From Rhytidiadelphus loreus (Eukaryota > Streptophyta > Bryopsida > Hypnales > Hylocomiaceae): DNA of 64,000 bases. The DNA lies in assembly GCA_947034895.1 (NCBI GenBank), contig OX344765.1:49853001-49917000 (forward strand), in the 5' to 3' direction. Made by a program: the position numbers and the translations under genes. Positions 39,847 to 51,668 of this stretch are shown one piece after another. How positions within the stretch are numbered: position 1 is the first letter of the stretch; each line of letters begins with the position of its first letter. The notes under the pieces are model-generated. The model worked only from the letters and a program-made list of their open reading frames with translations. It searched no databases and had not been told where the DNA came from.

Positions 39847-42535
39847 GTCATGGCCTTAAATGCGTGAAACATGAAAAACGTTGCATTTTCACTAGTTTTA
39901 GGTCTTTTTAGTAAAAATAAGTAGTTAAGTCAGTAATTTCGAGTGAAATAAGGATTTGAGAGTTAACCAGTCCTAGTGTCTTGGTCATGTAATACAACAG
40001 CTATAAGTATACATATAACAAATTGGTTAAAAGTTAGAGTCTAGTCTAAGTCAGTCCAAATCCAACTCGAAAGAGTTAGATTTGTTGTTTGCAGGTAATT
40101 TTGATAAATACAGTCATTCACAGATCAAGATGGAGGAAATGATGATTGGAACATATAGAGAGGTGCTTTTCTAGGTCAAAGCATGCTAGAGGAGGTCAAA
40201 TAGAAGCCCGATCATCCAAAATTCCCCCGGTATCAAGAATAATTTCCCCCTGGGTGGAAATTATTAAAGAATTGCTAAAAATAGCATTCTTCTTGGAGAT
40301 TTAGTTTTGCCCTTAGTTGATGGACATCTTGCAAAAGATTGCCCAAAAGTTTCGGGATTTTACAAAACTCCACAATGACTCCATGGGAAGTCAACCGCTT
40401 AAAATTGCATTCGTAAATTCCTAGAAATTACCAATGTTGCAGTAAAATCTCACTAAAAATTAGGATAGTGTTTTGTGTGCCAATAAAGAGCCCTGTCAAG
40501 TTTGAAAACATTCCGACATTCCCAAGTACCAGAATTAGGACCGACAGCAAATTTTACAAGAATTTACAACTTGGCGGCGGGTTGACCGGCGAACCAGGAG
40601 CTAGCGGTGTCCGAACGGAGCGTTTCAAGGGTCAATTCTTACTCCCACAAATATTCTAAACCACCCAGGACCGACAGTTTCATCAAAAAACGTAAACTCC
40701 AAAAGTTAGATTTTTAACTTTTGTTCTGAGTTACCGTGACTCAAATTTGCGCTTTAAAACGGCTGGAGAGGTAGGGGTAAGGGGTCTTTTAGGCTAATTG
40801 GGGTCTTCTGAACGCGATGGCGCAGTTTATTTTCAGTTTTGAGTTGTCCCTCAAAAGATAGAGAGGGTCAGCCCTTAGTTTGACTTTTAAAAGGTAATTT
40901 TGGATTAATCTGGGTTGATTTTGCAAATATCTTTTGTAAAATCGAAGATTGGATTTGCTCAAGATACTTGTCTTGCGTAAGAAGACATCTTTTGGACTAA
41001 AGAAAGACAATTTAGAACTAACTCTAGATTAAAATGCAAAATATCTTGGTTAATTAGGTAGGTTTTCAAAATATCTTTGGGAAAATCAAATATTTGATTT
41101 GGGAAAAGATTCTGAGGCCATTTAGGGCCTAGAAGGAATTCGCTTGAGAACCTTCCTTCCCATTAAACAAAGATTATTTAGAACACGTGTTTAGGTAGTT
41201 TAGCAAAATATCTAAATTGAAAGTAAAGATAATAATTACGAACAACTTACCGGGGGGGGCCGGGAGCGAGTATATAAGGCCTTCCTCGAGGTTGTTTGTG
41301 ACCCTCATTTTCTTGTTTCATTCTTGTTGTTGTTCTTGTCGTGCTACCAACACTTGTCGGAGCACTTTTTAAGCCAAGTTTTGGCTATTTTCTTCTATTC
41401 TCTTGTACTTTGAAGGTCCGGAGGGCCCCTTCAAAGCTTTCTTCTCTTTTCTTGTTTGAATTTGGAGGCTTCAAGCCCCAAAACTTTGCTTTTCAAGAGT
41501 TTAGGTGGAGGAAATCCCCTAACTCTAGTGTTGTTTGTGTTAACTAACTTATTTCTTGAATTTGGAGACTTCAAGCCCCAAGACTTTGATATTTTGGGAG
41601 TTGTGGGAGTAGTTCCCAAGCTCTAGTTGATTTTATTGTTCTTTTGGATACTAATCAACTATTTGTGTGAATTGAGAATAGTTTGTGAACTTAAAACTTT
41701 AAAGCGGCAAGGCTAGACTTTGCCAAAAGGTTTTGAGCATCACCCCGTGCCAAAACTCGTTGTATAACGGGTGTTTGGTTTGAATAATTGCTAATGTTCG
41801 GTTAAACACTGTTATGTGTACCTCCTTTAGTGATTAAACTTAAAACTTTGCTTTGAAGTTTGGAAATTAGTTTTTAATGTTTGGTTAAACACTGTCATGT
41901 GTACCTCCTTTAAGAATTAAGTTTTCAAAATACTAGTTTGGGTCCTTGGATCCTGGTAATTCCTGGGGTTGCTCCCGCACGGCGGAGCTTTGACTTTGAA
42001 ACCTGGAAACGAGTACTTGAAACTTAAAGTTGTCAATTATTTCCTGGGGTTGCTCCCACACGACGGAGCTTTGACTTTGAAACCTGGAAACGGGTACTTG
42101 AAACTTTGATTTGTTTGTTAATTCCCTGGGGTTGCTCCCACGCGGCGGAGCTTTGACTTTAAGGTTAAAATTTACTTTTAAACTAACCATCTAATCGTGG
42201 ATTAAACCCTGCATGGCAAAGCTTTGAACCAAAGGAATCAACAGAATAAGGTTATTTTGAAACTTATTTAAAGTCTAAAAGCCCTTGAATTATTTCTCTT
42301 TTGCTTGTGTAAGTTGTGAAGGTATTGGTCCTTCCAAACTTATGGGTTTTTTTTGTTAGTTTGTTTTACCTTTATTTTGAAGCTTTTTAAAATTAGTTAA
42401 CATAATTCTTGTCCAAAAGAATTATTTTTCATATCGTTGCTTTTTTTTCCTTTTGGTTTGGTTATTATTTCTAAAGAAAAGGTGGGTTTGATCTTTTTAA
42501 ATAACCAAAAATCAGATTGTAAAGGAGAATTCAGC
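39847..42535 (+). repeat. Large LTR, plus strand (probable 3' LTR)
   Basis: Starts TGTCATGGCC directly after a purine-rich ACCAAAGGGGGG (39835-39846), which looks like a polypurine tract, so this is probably the 3' LTR of an element whose body is lost. A TATA box TATATAAGG lies at 41271-41279 after a G-rich run, with the expected transcript region downstream. Downstream repeats: a ~100-base duplication (41450-41620, GGAGGCTTCAAGCCCCAA), a ~80-base duplication (41797-41925, GGTTAAACACTG), and three 81-base units (41961, 42042, 42123, CCTGGGGTTGCTCCC). Related to 28140-32025 in inverted orientation. The right edge is approximate and no matching target duplication was found. Confidence 0.6.
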
Positions 42536-43937
42536 CCAAGGTCGGGACAGCCCAAGGTCGGGACAACCAACGATGGGGAGTAGGCGGAAACCACGGGGAG
42601 CAATCGGGAACGAAGGGGAACGGGTGTAACTAGCTGCGAACGGGAGAGGGTTGCAGCCAGGGATTTGCCAACGTCGCCAACTATTTCTGAGAAAGAGACG
42701 CAAAGGAAGCTCTACGGAGATGCTAATTGTTTGATGTCAACACCGGAAGTGAAAGCCATACGCCAAGTGACCCGCTCTCGTTTGAAAAAAAAACTAAACC
42801 CGCTCTCATTCGACCTCTGCTTCCATGTTGCCGTGCATTGTCTCAATCAGCAAAATTAAAGAGAAAAGCGGAGAGGTCATCCAGTACTCAGTCCTCCACT
42901 CCTACGTGGGACTCTTGGGAGCGGAGGTTACTACTAGCACAAAAAAAAGAGCACGTGCGTCAAGAAGGTGCAGGTCTCCGCGGGGGATACAGTCGTGGGC
43001 CTGAAATTTTGAGGGCCCTTGAAAAGATGAAGAGTACGTCGTGCAGTTGATAGTTGTGCTTCATATATGTACATTTCTATTACATGATGTTAAGGCTTGT
43101 CTCTGTGAGTTCTAATTCACTGTTGACTTAGATGGGAACATGGAGTTGCTATTGTCACGTAGTCATTACTTGGATACTACACTTGTAATTGCATAGATGA
43201 GTATGTATTGCATACATAGGAAAGCAAATATGTGTAAATGATATGAATTTCCTTGCTAATAAAGATGCAATGCGGATAATTTTGAATATATTATTTCTAA
43301 ATCTTCTATAGGAAGATAGTTTTCATTACCATTGATTGCTTTCTATATGTTTGCTGACGTTTAATTTGCTTCGGGACATTCTAATGCCTTAGAATTAAAC
43401 TCTCAATTCTCTGAAAAACTCCCAAAATATTGAATATAGCGTTAATGGATGAAGTTTCTTTATAAAACTCCATCCATCAAATCCTTTCAAGCTATCAATA
43501 CAAATTCACTTTGGATTTCAGATTCGAGCTTAAGGCTAATTCTAGTCTCTAAGTCTTAAGTTTCATCCAAACTAACCAAATAACTATGAACTCCATCCAA
43601 ATCTAAACCAACCTCTAGTTAACCTTTAGAAATTACCTATTCTAATCTAAATTCAAAGTTGGACTCTAAAGACTTCTAAGTTTTGACTTAATTTTTTTAG
43701 CCTCTAATTTATTTCATACTTTTAAGTAAAGATTAAAAATCAAAAGAGCAAAGTTTAAATTCATACTTCCAAAGTTGAAGACACCATGATTCCATCTTCT
43801 TTTTATCATGATCATAATCATCTCATAGTATCCATCTCCTTCTATTTTCTTTGATTTGATTAGGTTCAGGTTTAGGCTTATCACTGAAAATAAAAAAGAT
43901 TACAAAAAAATTGAAAGTCTAAACTACTCTCTTGGTA
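42536..43937. other. Spacer, no supported gene
   Basis: Starts with a duplicated CAGCCCAAGGTCGGGACA (42533-42567). A 107-codon plus-strand frame (42727-43050) in a locally G+C-richer patch has a basic composition but no domain I know. From 43430 to 43700, words such as GGATGAAGTTTC and TTCATCCAAACT resemble parts of the large LTR family (28480-28680). Confidence 0.4.
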
Positions 43938-43945
43938 TTCTAAAC

Positions 43946-44509
43946 TCGGGGAGGTCACTTAGTTCTACTACAACAAACCACGTGCGAACAAGTGGTTTCT
44001 AATAAACTATAATTTCAATCTAAAATTTTGACCATTGTTTAATTATGACTATAGATTTCTATTGCCAAAATTTCCAACTCAAATCAAATATGAAATGATT
44101 TCTAGAAGAGGTTGAAAATGAACTAAAATGGCATGTTTTTCAACTCAAATAATTATAGAGAACACATTTAGATGACCATTGAATCAATATTCAACTCAAA
44201 ATAAGCTTTCAATAGAGATTTATTTTTAAGAATTTTTTGTTCATTTTTTAGACAATTTTTTCTTATATAATATAGGGGTGTGAAAGTTATTTTTCAGTTC
44301 TGCAGTGTATCTTTTTACTTCAAAAATTTGTAACTAATTATTATTAACAAATAAAAATATCAATAATTCAAAACATAAACTTTCAAAGTAGAAAAATCTA
44401 TTCATATTTTTCTTATTTTGTTTGATTTAAAATTCAAAAAGTATATAGGGGGTCCAAAGTTTTGTTCGCACGTGGTTTCAAATGGACACTCTAAGTGACC
44501 TCCCCGAGG
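43946..44509. mobile_element. TIR element, hAT-like MITE
   Basis: 564 bp. Left end TCGGGGAGGTCACTTAG, right end (other strand) CCTCGGGGAGGTCACTTAG, with a further inverted match CCACGTGCGAACAA inside. The flanking direct repeat TTCTAAAC (43938-43945 and 44510-44517) is 8 bases, the size made by hAT transposases. No coding capacity. The two ends differ by two bases at the very edge. Confidence 0.8.
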
Positions 44510-44517
44510 TTCTAAAC

Positions 44518-47290
44518 CAATTGATATGCTCTCCCTATTTTCTATACTATTCTATTTGAATTTCTTATAATTTTTTAATAAACTATAAGTATTTAGAGTT
44601 GATACCTTTGACTTCTACTTAAACTAATAACTACTTGAGAATCAAATTAATGACACATCAGGGCCCATAAACTATTTAAGAATCTAATCAAACCTCCTAA
44701 TCAATCTAAAATCTTAGAATCTAAAATGGTTATAATTAATACAAATGACGATTTGCTTTAATGAAAATTTATTTCTCACTCTTTTCCATTCTGAATACTC
44801 AAATTTGCAACATAGCAACCATTTTTCTCTCAAACTATAATCTTCTTTTCTTTCAATTATATCTAACCTCACTCTCTTCTACCTTCTACCTTTTATAATG
44901 ATCAACAAATGCTAAATTCAGACGTTGTTTGCATTACTTATAGACTTGAGCATTGGATATCTATTAGCTTTGGGGTCCCAATTGCCTGGAGTTTTTAATG
45001 ACTTGTCGATTGCCAAGTTGGATTTTATCTTTGTAAATTTTTGAGGATTTTTGGTGTAATTTGATGTTTTTTGTAGTTGTTGATTGTTCTTTTTGCCAAG
45101 TGGAGTCATTTTGTTCAGTTGATTAGTTCAATTTGGAGTTTTGGTGGGAAGTTTCAGTAGGTTGATTTTGACTTGGTGGGGTCAATCCGAGTTGGAATGT
45201 CAATTGAGTTAGTTAAAGTAGTTGATTTAGTTGCTACAATTGGTCTTCATCTTTTTTGGTTCCTATTTGGATTTTCTTGCTTGTCATTTTTTTTACCCAC
45301 TGTTGAGCGTTGCCGGTGCATGTCCCAACTAGTTTGTGCTATGTAGTTTTCTTTTGCCTTTGTGTATGTTTGTGTGTCCAAGTGGAATGAGCTTGTGTTT
45401 TGTAGAGTGTCATGTGTGTGTTGATGTGTTATGGAGTCTATCTATGTCCTAGTTGGAGGATGTATTGATTGGAAATTAATTGAAATGGAGATGAGTTCTA
45501 GTTGTGTAGTTAATTAGATGAAATGTTTGTGAGCAATGCAGTTATCATGTCAGGGTTCTATGAATGGAAAGTTGTGAATCCTAATCGGTGATTCAATGGA
45601 TGAATGTGGGATTTGATAGGGATTAAATATATGGACTAAGTGCAAATTGATAGGAATCAATTGTAGATCTTAATTGGAATATTGTACAAAAATGTTTAAC
45701 TAGGTAGGTGTATACATCCTATAAATATTTGTAACGGTGATCTGATCACTAATTCGGAAATTAATGCATGGAAATGTTTTTAGCCGAATTGGAATGTTGC
45801 ACTAAGAATGTGTATGATTGTAATTGTTGTTAGTAGTTAAAAATAGAAGTATGAGTTGTATATCATGCGAGGAATATTAACTATGCTAGAAATTAATTTC
45901 AAGTTGGCTAAATGGATGTTAAGATTTATCTTTAGTATAAATGTTGAGTGTTAAATCTAATTGTTGAACCCAATTTGGAGGAGTTGCATGTGTCTCTGCA
46001 TCATGGATGAAAAGAAGATAAAATCCAAATCAGCATGTAAAGATTGTAAATTCTGTTGTAAGCAAAATTATTCCAAACCCAATTGTGTTACAATAGTGAT
46101 TCCTAAGTTAGAAAAGAAAGATCTTGTGGTTGTTGAAGTGAAGACAAGAGCCAAGTTGTTGAAGTTCTATCCAAGTAGGAAGCTTATAGCAAATTAGGTT
46201 GTACCTGGTTTATAAGCCGATTGGAGATAAAGAATCTAAAGTAAATCAGTGCCAAATAGGAAGTGCAAGGCCATATCAAATGATACTAGCTTTAGTCTAA
46301 GTTGAAAGCAAAAAAGCCGTGACTAGCTTGCAGCAGCACTGTGGTAGCAAAGTCATCCAATTCAGGAATGAAGGCTAAGTTCCGAGTTGGAAGAGAAAAA
46401 TAAAAATAAGGGCAAAAGATAAAGATAAAGGAAAATAAAAGTATTAAAGATTAAAGAAACAATTTGGGAGAATAATCTTAACCCTTGTGGCCTTTAAGAG
46501 TAGAGTGATAAATTTAGCAATTAGACTATATGCATGAGGAAAACATTTTTGCTTGTGGTTAAAAAACTTTTCTTTAATTTCTATAATTGCAATGATCAAG
46601 TAGGAATTTAACATGGAAGTATCCCTATTTAATTAGCCTCCCCAGGAACAAACTTTACACTATTAGTTTAGGGAATAATTTCCGATTAGGACCTAAGCTT
46701 ATCTACATGGCTCTGGATACCAAAGGCTTTAGAGTCTAGACGACTATAGGTTTTGAGGTTCTCAAATCCAATAAATTATAGGTTTGATGTGGCCTAGAGT
46801 CTGAAGGCTTTGGAGTCTTAGTATAATTTGTTTGAATTTTTCACTAAAAAACAGATTATATGTTAACACGGTAATTGTCCAACGAAGAAGGCAAAGCTTT
46901 GCCCTCCACATAGGACATTAAAGAAATACTAGACAAACAACAAGTAGAAAACATATTATGGATGGTTTTGTAAAAGGATCTCTTAAGTCAAAGCTTTGTT
47001 GGATGGCCAAGCTGGGACAAAGGCAACTAAACAATACATAGGACAATGATAAGTTACTAAATCAACAAGGGAATTTATTAGTGTACGTAGTAATTAACAA
47101 AATGCGCTATATTTTTGTTAGCACTAGAACTTAGACAAATGACCAAATTTCAAAGAATTATATAAGGACACTTGTCAAGCAAGTCAAGGCTCTAGTGGGA
47201 TTTCTCCAAAAGGAATTTCCACCAAAGGAGCTAGATCGCAACGAAAAGACTAAAACCCAAAGAAGACCACAAATTTAGAGGACTAAACCA
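44518..47290. other. AT-rich spacer, no supported gene
   Basis: About 2.8 kb. A 78-codon plus-strand frame at 45961-46197 has six cysteines (SACKDCKFCCKQNYSKPNC) and a lysine-rich remainder. It lacks upstream or downstream coding support and is not called. The rest is without recognised features. Confidence 0.4.
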
Positions 47291-47418
47291 TCCACAACAT
47301 GAAATTACAAAGCCACACACGAAGGGATTTCCACGTCCTTCAAGAAAAACTTTCCACAATATGAAATTACAAAGCCACACATTAAGGGATTCCCGCATCC
47401 TTCAAGAAAAGCTTTCAA
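47291..47418. repeat. 62-bp tandem duplication
   Basis: Two copies of a unit containing ATGAAATTACAAAGCCACAC, AAGGGATT and CCTTCAAGAAAA, starting about 47293 and 47355. Confidence 0.75.
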
Positions 47419-47439
47419 AACACAAGAAATTATGTACCT

Positions 47440-47790
47440 ACCCTAAAACTCCTCATAACTTTCATCTCATTAATCAAAATGGAATTATTCAAAGCTTTTC
47501 ATGTGTATATAAATGTAGAGAACCAATTTCAATTTTAAAAAAAAAATTTAAGTGATTTTTAAAGAAGTTTTTTGGGCTACCCAAGCTACCCATCAACTAC
47601 TCAAAATTACATATCATGCAATAACTTTTCAACCATGTAGTCAAAAATATGAAATTTGTCGTGACCTAAAGCTACTCCTTGGGCACACATTGTGTGAAAT
47701 TTTCAAAGAAAAAAATAAAAATTCCATCTATAGTGAGCTTCCTAAAATTGTTATGTTGCAAAAAAAAGGTGTTTGGTCCTTTGAAGCACT
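47440..47790. repeat. Dispersed AT-rich repeat
   Basis: Left part (to about 47560) matches 5620-5740 (AATCAAAATGGAAT, TTCAAAGCTTTTCATGT). Right part (47615-47770) matches 3060-3220 (AAAGCTACTCCTTG, ATAGTGAGCT-like). So two repeats seen separately elsewhere are adjacent here, which suggests they are parts of one larger decayed element. Confidence 0.5.
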
Positions 47791-49656
47791 TTGACTTCCT
47801 AATTTTGGACAACTAACATATTGAAACTCAAGTATCATTCTCATTATTGCTTGAATGAAAGTCATCCTAGTTTATAGGGAACCTTTATCAAGTTGTTGTC
47901 CTATCTAAAGGTTGGATTTGGTGTTACTAGAGTACATATTTTTCTAAAATTACAATTGTGGAAGCATGTCAAGTGCCAAAATTGCATTGACTATAGTACA
48001 AAACTAGATTTGCAAAAATGAAGTCATAGATTTAAAAAACACAAAAATTTCAAAAAATCACCATGTCAAGAGAACCTCATTTCGAATCCATTCCAACAAA
48101 TTGTACTAAAAAAATGATAATATTTTGCTTGTAACCGAATTTAGAAGGAATTTTGAAATTTTCCTTTCAAAATCTTTCAAAATAATATTGGTGATAGTGT
48201 TGGTGAATCTAACCATATGGATGAAATCTATAAATCAAAATCTACAACTTTTATTTGTATTACGAATTTCTAAATATTTTGCATTAGTAATTAGTAATTT
48301 GTACACAATTATTAAATTTTTGGAAACTAAGTACATTTACAAAAAACACTCAAAAATCATTATCTATAGAAGAAATGCTAATCAAAAGTGAAAATCATCA
48401 AAATTTATAAATGAAAGGTATAAAGTATAAATTTAGCTTCATGATCATGAATGTCATCTTTAACAATGATTCTAGTGTAAAAAACACGAGAAATTACGTA
48501 AAATAATTTCACACCACTTTTCAAAGCTACTTGTACCTCTTGGAGAAATTTCAAATTAATTGGATATTTCTTGTTATATTGATTAGTACGTTTTCACTTA
48601 CTAGTGAAAGAATTAAAACAATTGCAATTTATCAAAAAATAATAGAGATTTTTTATGTTGATATACAATACACGAGCTCATATAATAAAAAAAGCTAGAT
48701 TAGGTCTAAAATATGGTTTAACCCTAAGGCCCACGGAACCATATTATGATCAATCAACCATGAGGAACATTTTGGGGCAGAACTATTTTTTTTCCAATTT
48801 TTTTTCTTATGCAAAATAAATCGGTTGTATTTCTATTTTTATATTCAAAATTAAAATTTCTATGGTAAAAAACAAAACTATATAGAAACAATACAAAGTG
48901 TGTTGCATTTGTTTAGTGTTGTGAAGTTTTTTGATTAGGAGAGAGTGTTGATGTTCACATTATAGAATTTTATGCCTCTTTTACAAATCAATTGGAACTA
49001 CAATTTTGACTTATCATAAAAAAACTCAAAGACTATAGATAGAAATTGCATTTTTGAAAAAAAATTGAAATTAAATTTTCTAAATTCATTTGAAGCAAAT
49101 CTTTAAATGATTTTGAGATTCTAGCCACATGGATGCTTTTTGTCTCTGATATTTATCATAGTCTCCTCTAATGTAAACTTCAAGAAAATTATAGAATTTA
49201 TATTTAATAATACATTTGTGTTTTGTCGAAAAGCCTTGGATCTTTAGAGGTTATTAAGTCTAATTTGAGCTTAGAAACAAATTGGTCTTTTGGGAGTTAT
49301 TAATCTTGGCAATGACAATCTAAACCCTTCAGTCTTGATTTCAGGTGAGTCTTTGACACAAAGTGGCTTTAGGATATTTTTATACCTACTTTTGTAGTGA
49401 ATAAGGCTTGTCAAGCACTGTATTTAGGTTGTATAGTCAAAACTATGTTCAATCATCAATTTTACATGCCCTACCTGCATACCACATTCATTGAGTAATT
49501 CATGTGCCTCACTTCAAGGAAATTTTTTATTTCCCTTTGGATTGTCTGTTGGTCCAAAATTGTCATTTAAGGGATACAAGGCCAAGCTCTTGTGTATATA
49601 TGGAAAAACAATAGATTTAATTGTAAAGTCTTGCACCCTTACGTTTATGTGGTACC
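47791..49656. other. AT-rich spacer, nothing recognised
   Basis: No frame above ~88 codons (48125-48391, low-complexity, hydrophobic, not called) and no repeat with clear ends. Very A+T-rich. Confidence 0.4.
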
Positions 49657-50085
49657 TCTTTCAATACTTGTTCTAGAATGCATTTGAATTCTTACACTAC
49701 TTCAATGTTTTTAGGAATGACAACAAGGCATGAATTATTTATTTTTTGAATGACAACCAAGACTTGCATGTTTGCATGCACTCTATTTACATTGAGTTGA
49801 CTTCTTCTTAAATGGAGGTTTTGGTCCCACCTTTGCAAAATCAAAAGATCTAACACAAATTTGCACCACTTGAAGTGTTCATTTGCATTTGATCCTATCT
49901 TTTTGGAAAGGTGAAATTTAAACCTCTATTTAGAAAGAAGCCAACTCAATGTCAATAGATTGTATGCAAACATGCCTTCGTTGTCATTCCCCCAAATAGA
50001 ATAAGCCATGGCTTGTTGTCATTCCAATGAAACTCAAATCGGAATAGAATTCAAATGCTTTCTAAAATAAGTATTGAAAGAGGCT
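49657..50085. repeat. Foldback element with ~175-base arms
   Basis: The left arm begins CCTCTTTCAATACTTGTT and continues GAATGACAACAAGGCATG, GCATGTTTGCAT and CATTGAGTTGACTTCTT. The right arm holds the reverse complement of each (AAGTATTGAAAGAGG at the far right). The centre is about 80 bases. A palindromic MITE is the likely identity. Confidence 0.75.
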
Positions 50086-50134
50086 TCACATTATTCTTTA
50101 GAATAAGTATTAAACAAGATTTTACAAAAACTAG

Positions 50135-50880
50135 TGTGCCATGTGCCATTTCTATAGTATAATAAAATTAAAATTAAATATATTTTCGAATTTTTTTAAT
50201 TTATAAAACTTCAAACTTCAATATCTTTTCTACTATAGGTCCAAATGCCACAAAACAAAGTCCGTGCACCCCTCTTCACAAGGGGCTTTCTAACGATATC
50301 CAAAATAAGACCTAGGATGCACGATTATGGTGATCTCATTGTAGCAAACAAAACAAAATAAATAAAAATAACCTCATTTAAGGTATAGACTAGTATGTCC
50401 TATACTATTTCCATTGTGTAATAAAATAAAAATAAAAATAAAATTTTAATTCATAATAACTTCAAAATATAATAATTTTTTTGCATTGAGTCAAAAAATT
50501 ATTATATTTTGAGTCAAAAACAAAGCCTATACACCCCTATTCATAGAAAACTTTCTAACTATTTTAAGAATGCAACTGGTGACATATGGTTTTAGACATG
50601 TCACCATAACAAACAAAACAAAGAACCTAATTTGATATATGGACTAGTATATTTTGTGTTATTGCCACAACCAAAATAAAAGTAAAAATAATTTTCTAAT
50701 TCATACAAGCTTTGAAATTCAATAACTTTAACTTCAAAGGTCCAAACACCACGTACAAAACAAAACTTGTGCACATTTCCTCGCAGAAAGCTTTCCGATG
50801 GTACCAAGACCACCCCTAGGGACTGCATAGTCTAGAAGATCTCACTATAACAAACAAAACAAACAACCTAATTTGGGTTG
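50135..50880. repeat. Three diverged ~250-bp tandem units
   Basis: Each unit runs: AAAATAAAAATAA-like tract, TAATTCATA-AACTT, AGGTCCAAA-like word, ACAAA(A)CAAAG/ACTTG, GTGCACCCCTCTTCAC-like word, AAGCTTTC-like GGGCTTTCTAACG, then ATAACAAACAAAACAAA and GGACTAGTAT. Units begin near 50135, 50395 and 50635. They are substantially diverged, so the duplication is old. Confidence 0.65.
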
Positions 50881-50885
50881 GATTT

Positions 50886-51560
50886 ACACTACAATCCAAG
50901 TCCAAGAAACTCTAAAATCAAACAATCCTATTAGTTAAGAACTAGAAATTGAACCCAAAGTGTTTACACTAGGATCCAATCCAAAATTTGTTGAAATGAC
51001 CTAAAACCTGCGTAGCATAGATTTGGAGGGAAATTTTTGGACCTAAATTTGGTCTCAAGGGCCTTAAAAAGAGAGCACCAATTTTGTAAAACCAATTTCC
51101 TATTGTGGGTCTAATTCCCATTAAGATGCAATTTCTAGCTTGAACAAGGCTATGATTTACTATTCTTGAAAGGTAATAAAAATAATATATATTGAAAAAA
51201 TCAAATCAAATATTGAATTATATTATTGTTGATAATGATTAATATTAAATTTGACGTGGATCTAATGTAGCAATCTCTTGGCTGCATCAGATTGTAATGT
51301 TTTTAATTAAATTTTAATGGAAATAATATTTTAAAAATAGTATTTTAACAATTGATAATATTTTAATGTTATTTTAATAAAATTGACATTATTTTATTAA
51401 AAAAACATTATTTAATTTTTAATAAAATATTTTTATTATTGAGTTACTTAGATTTGATTAGGAGTTTGTTGAGTCCAAAATGTTTTTTTTTGTATACCCA
51501 TGAATTTTTGGTCTTGAGTCTTAGTATAAATTTGCCCTTAAGGTATGGGTTTAAGGTATA
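50886..51560. other. AT-rich spacer, nothing recognised
   Basis: About 0.7 kb with long A/T runs (for example TATTTTAATGTTATTTTAAT near 51358). No gene or repeat with ends was found. Confidence 0.4.
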
Positions 51561-51564
51561 GATG

Positions 51565-51668
51565 TCTAATATTCACTGCACATGGAAAATAATATATAGT
51601 CACAAGGCTTTAATCCTTAAACATTGAAGACAACATTTGGCATCTGATGGATGACAAGGAATCCTTGT
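51565..51668. repeat. Left arm (outer part) of the inverted repeat around GAR1
   Basis: CCTTAAACATTGAAGACAAC and GATGACAAGGAATCCTTGT match, in inverted orientation, 60330-60400 (CAAGGATT-containing strand reads GGATAACAAGGAATCCTT). The arm is interrupted by element E and resumes at 53511. Confidence 0.65.

Noticed and set aside
41933..42190. 85-codon minus-strand frame with 27-residue repeats
   Set aside because: It arises from the 81-bp tandem units of the LTR and runs antisense to the LTR transcript.
45961..46197. 78-codon cysteine-containing frame
   Set aside because: Attractive Cys spacing but an isolated, lysine-rich, AT-driven frame with no homologous copy in the window and no recognisable motif.
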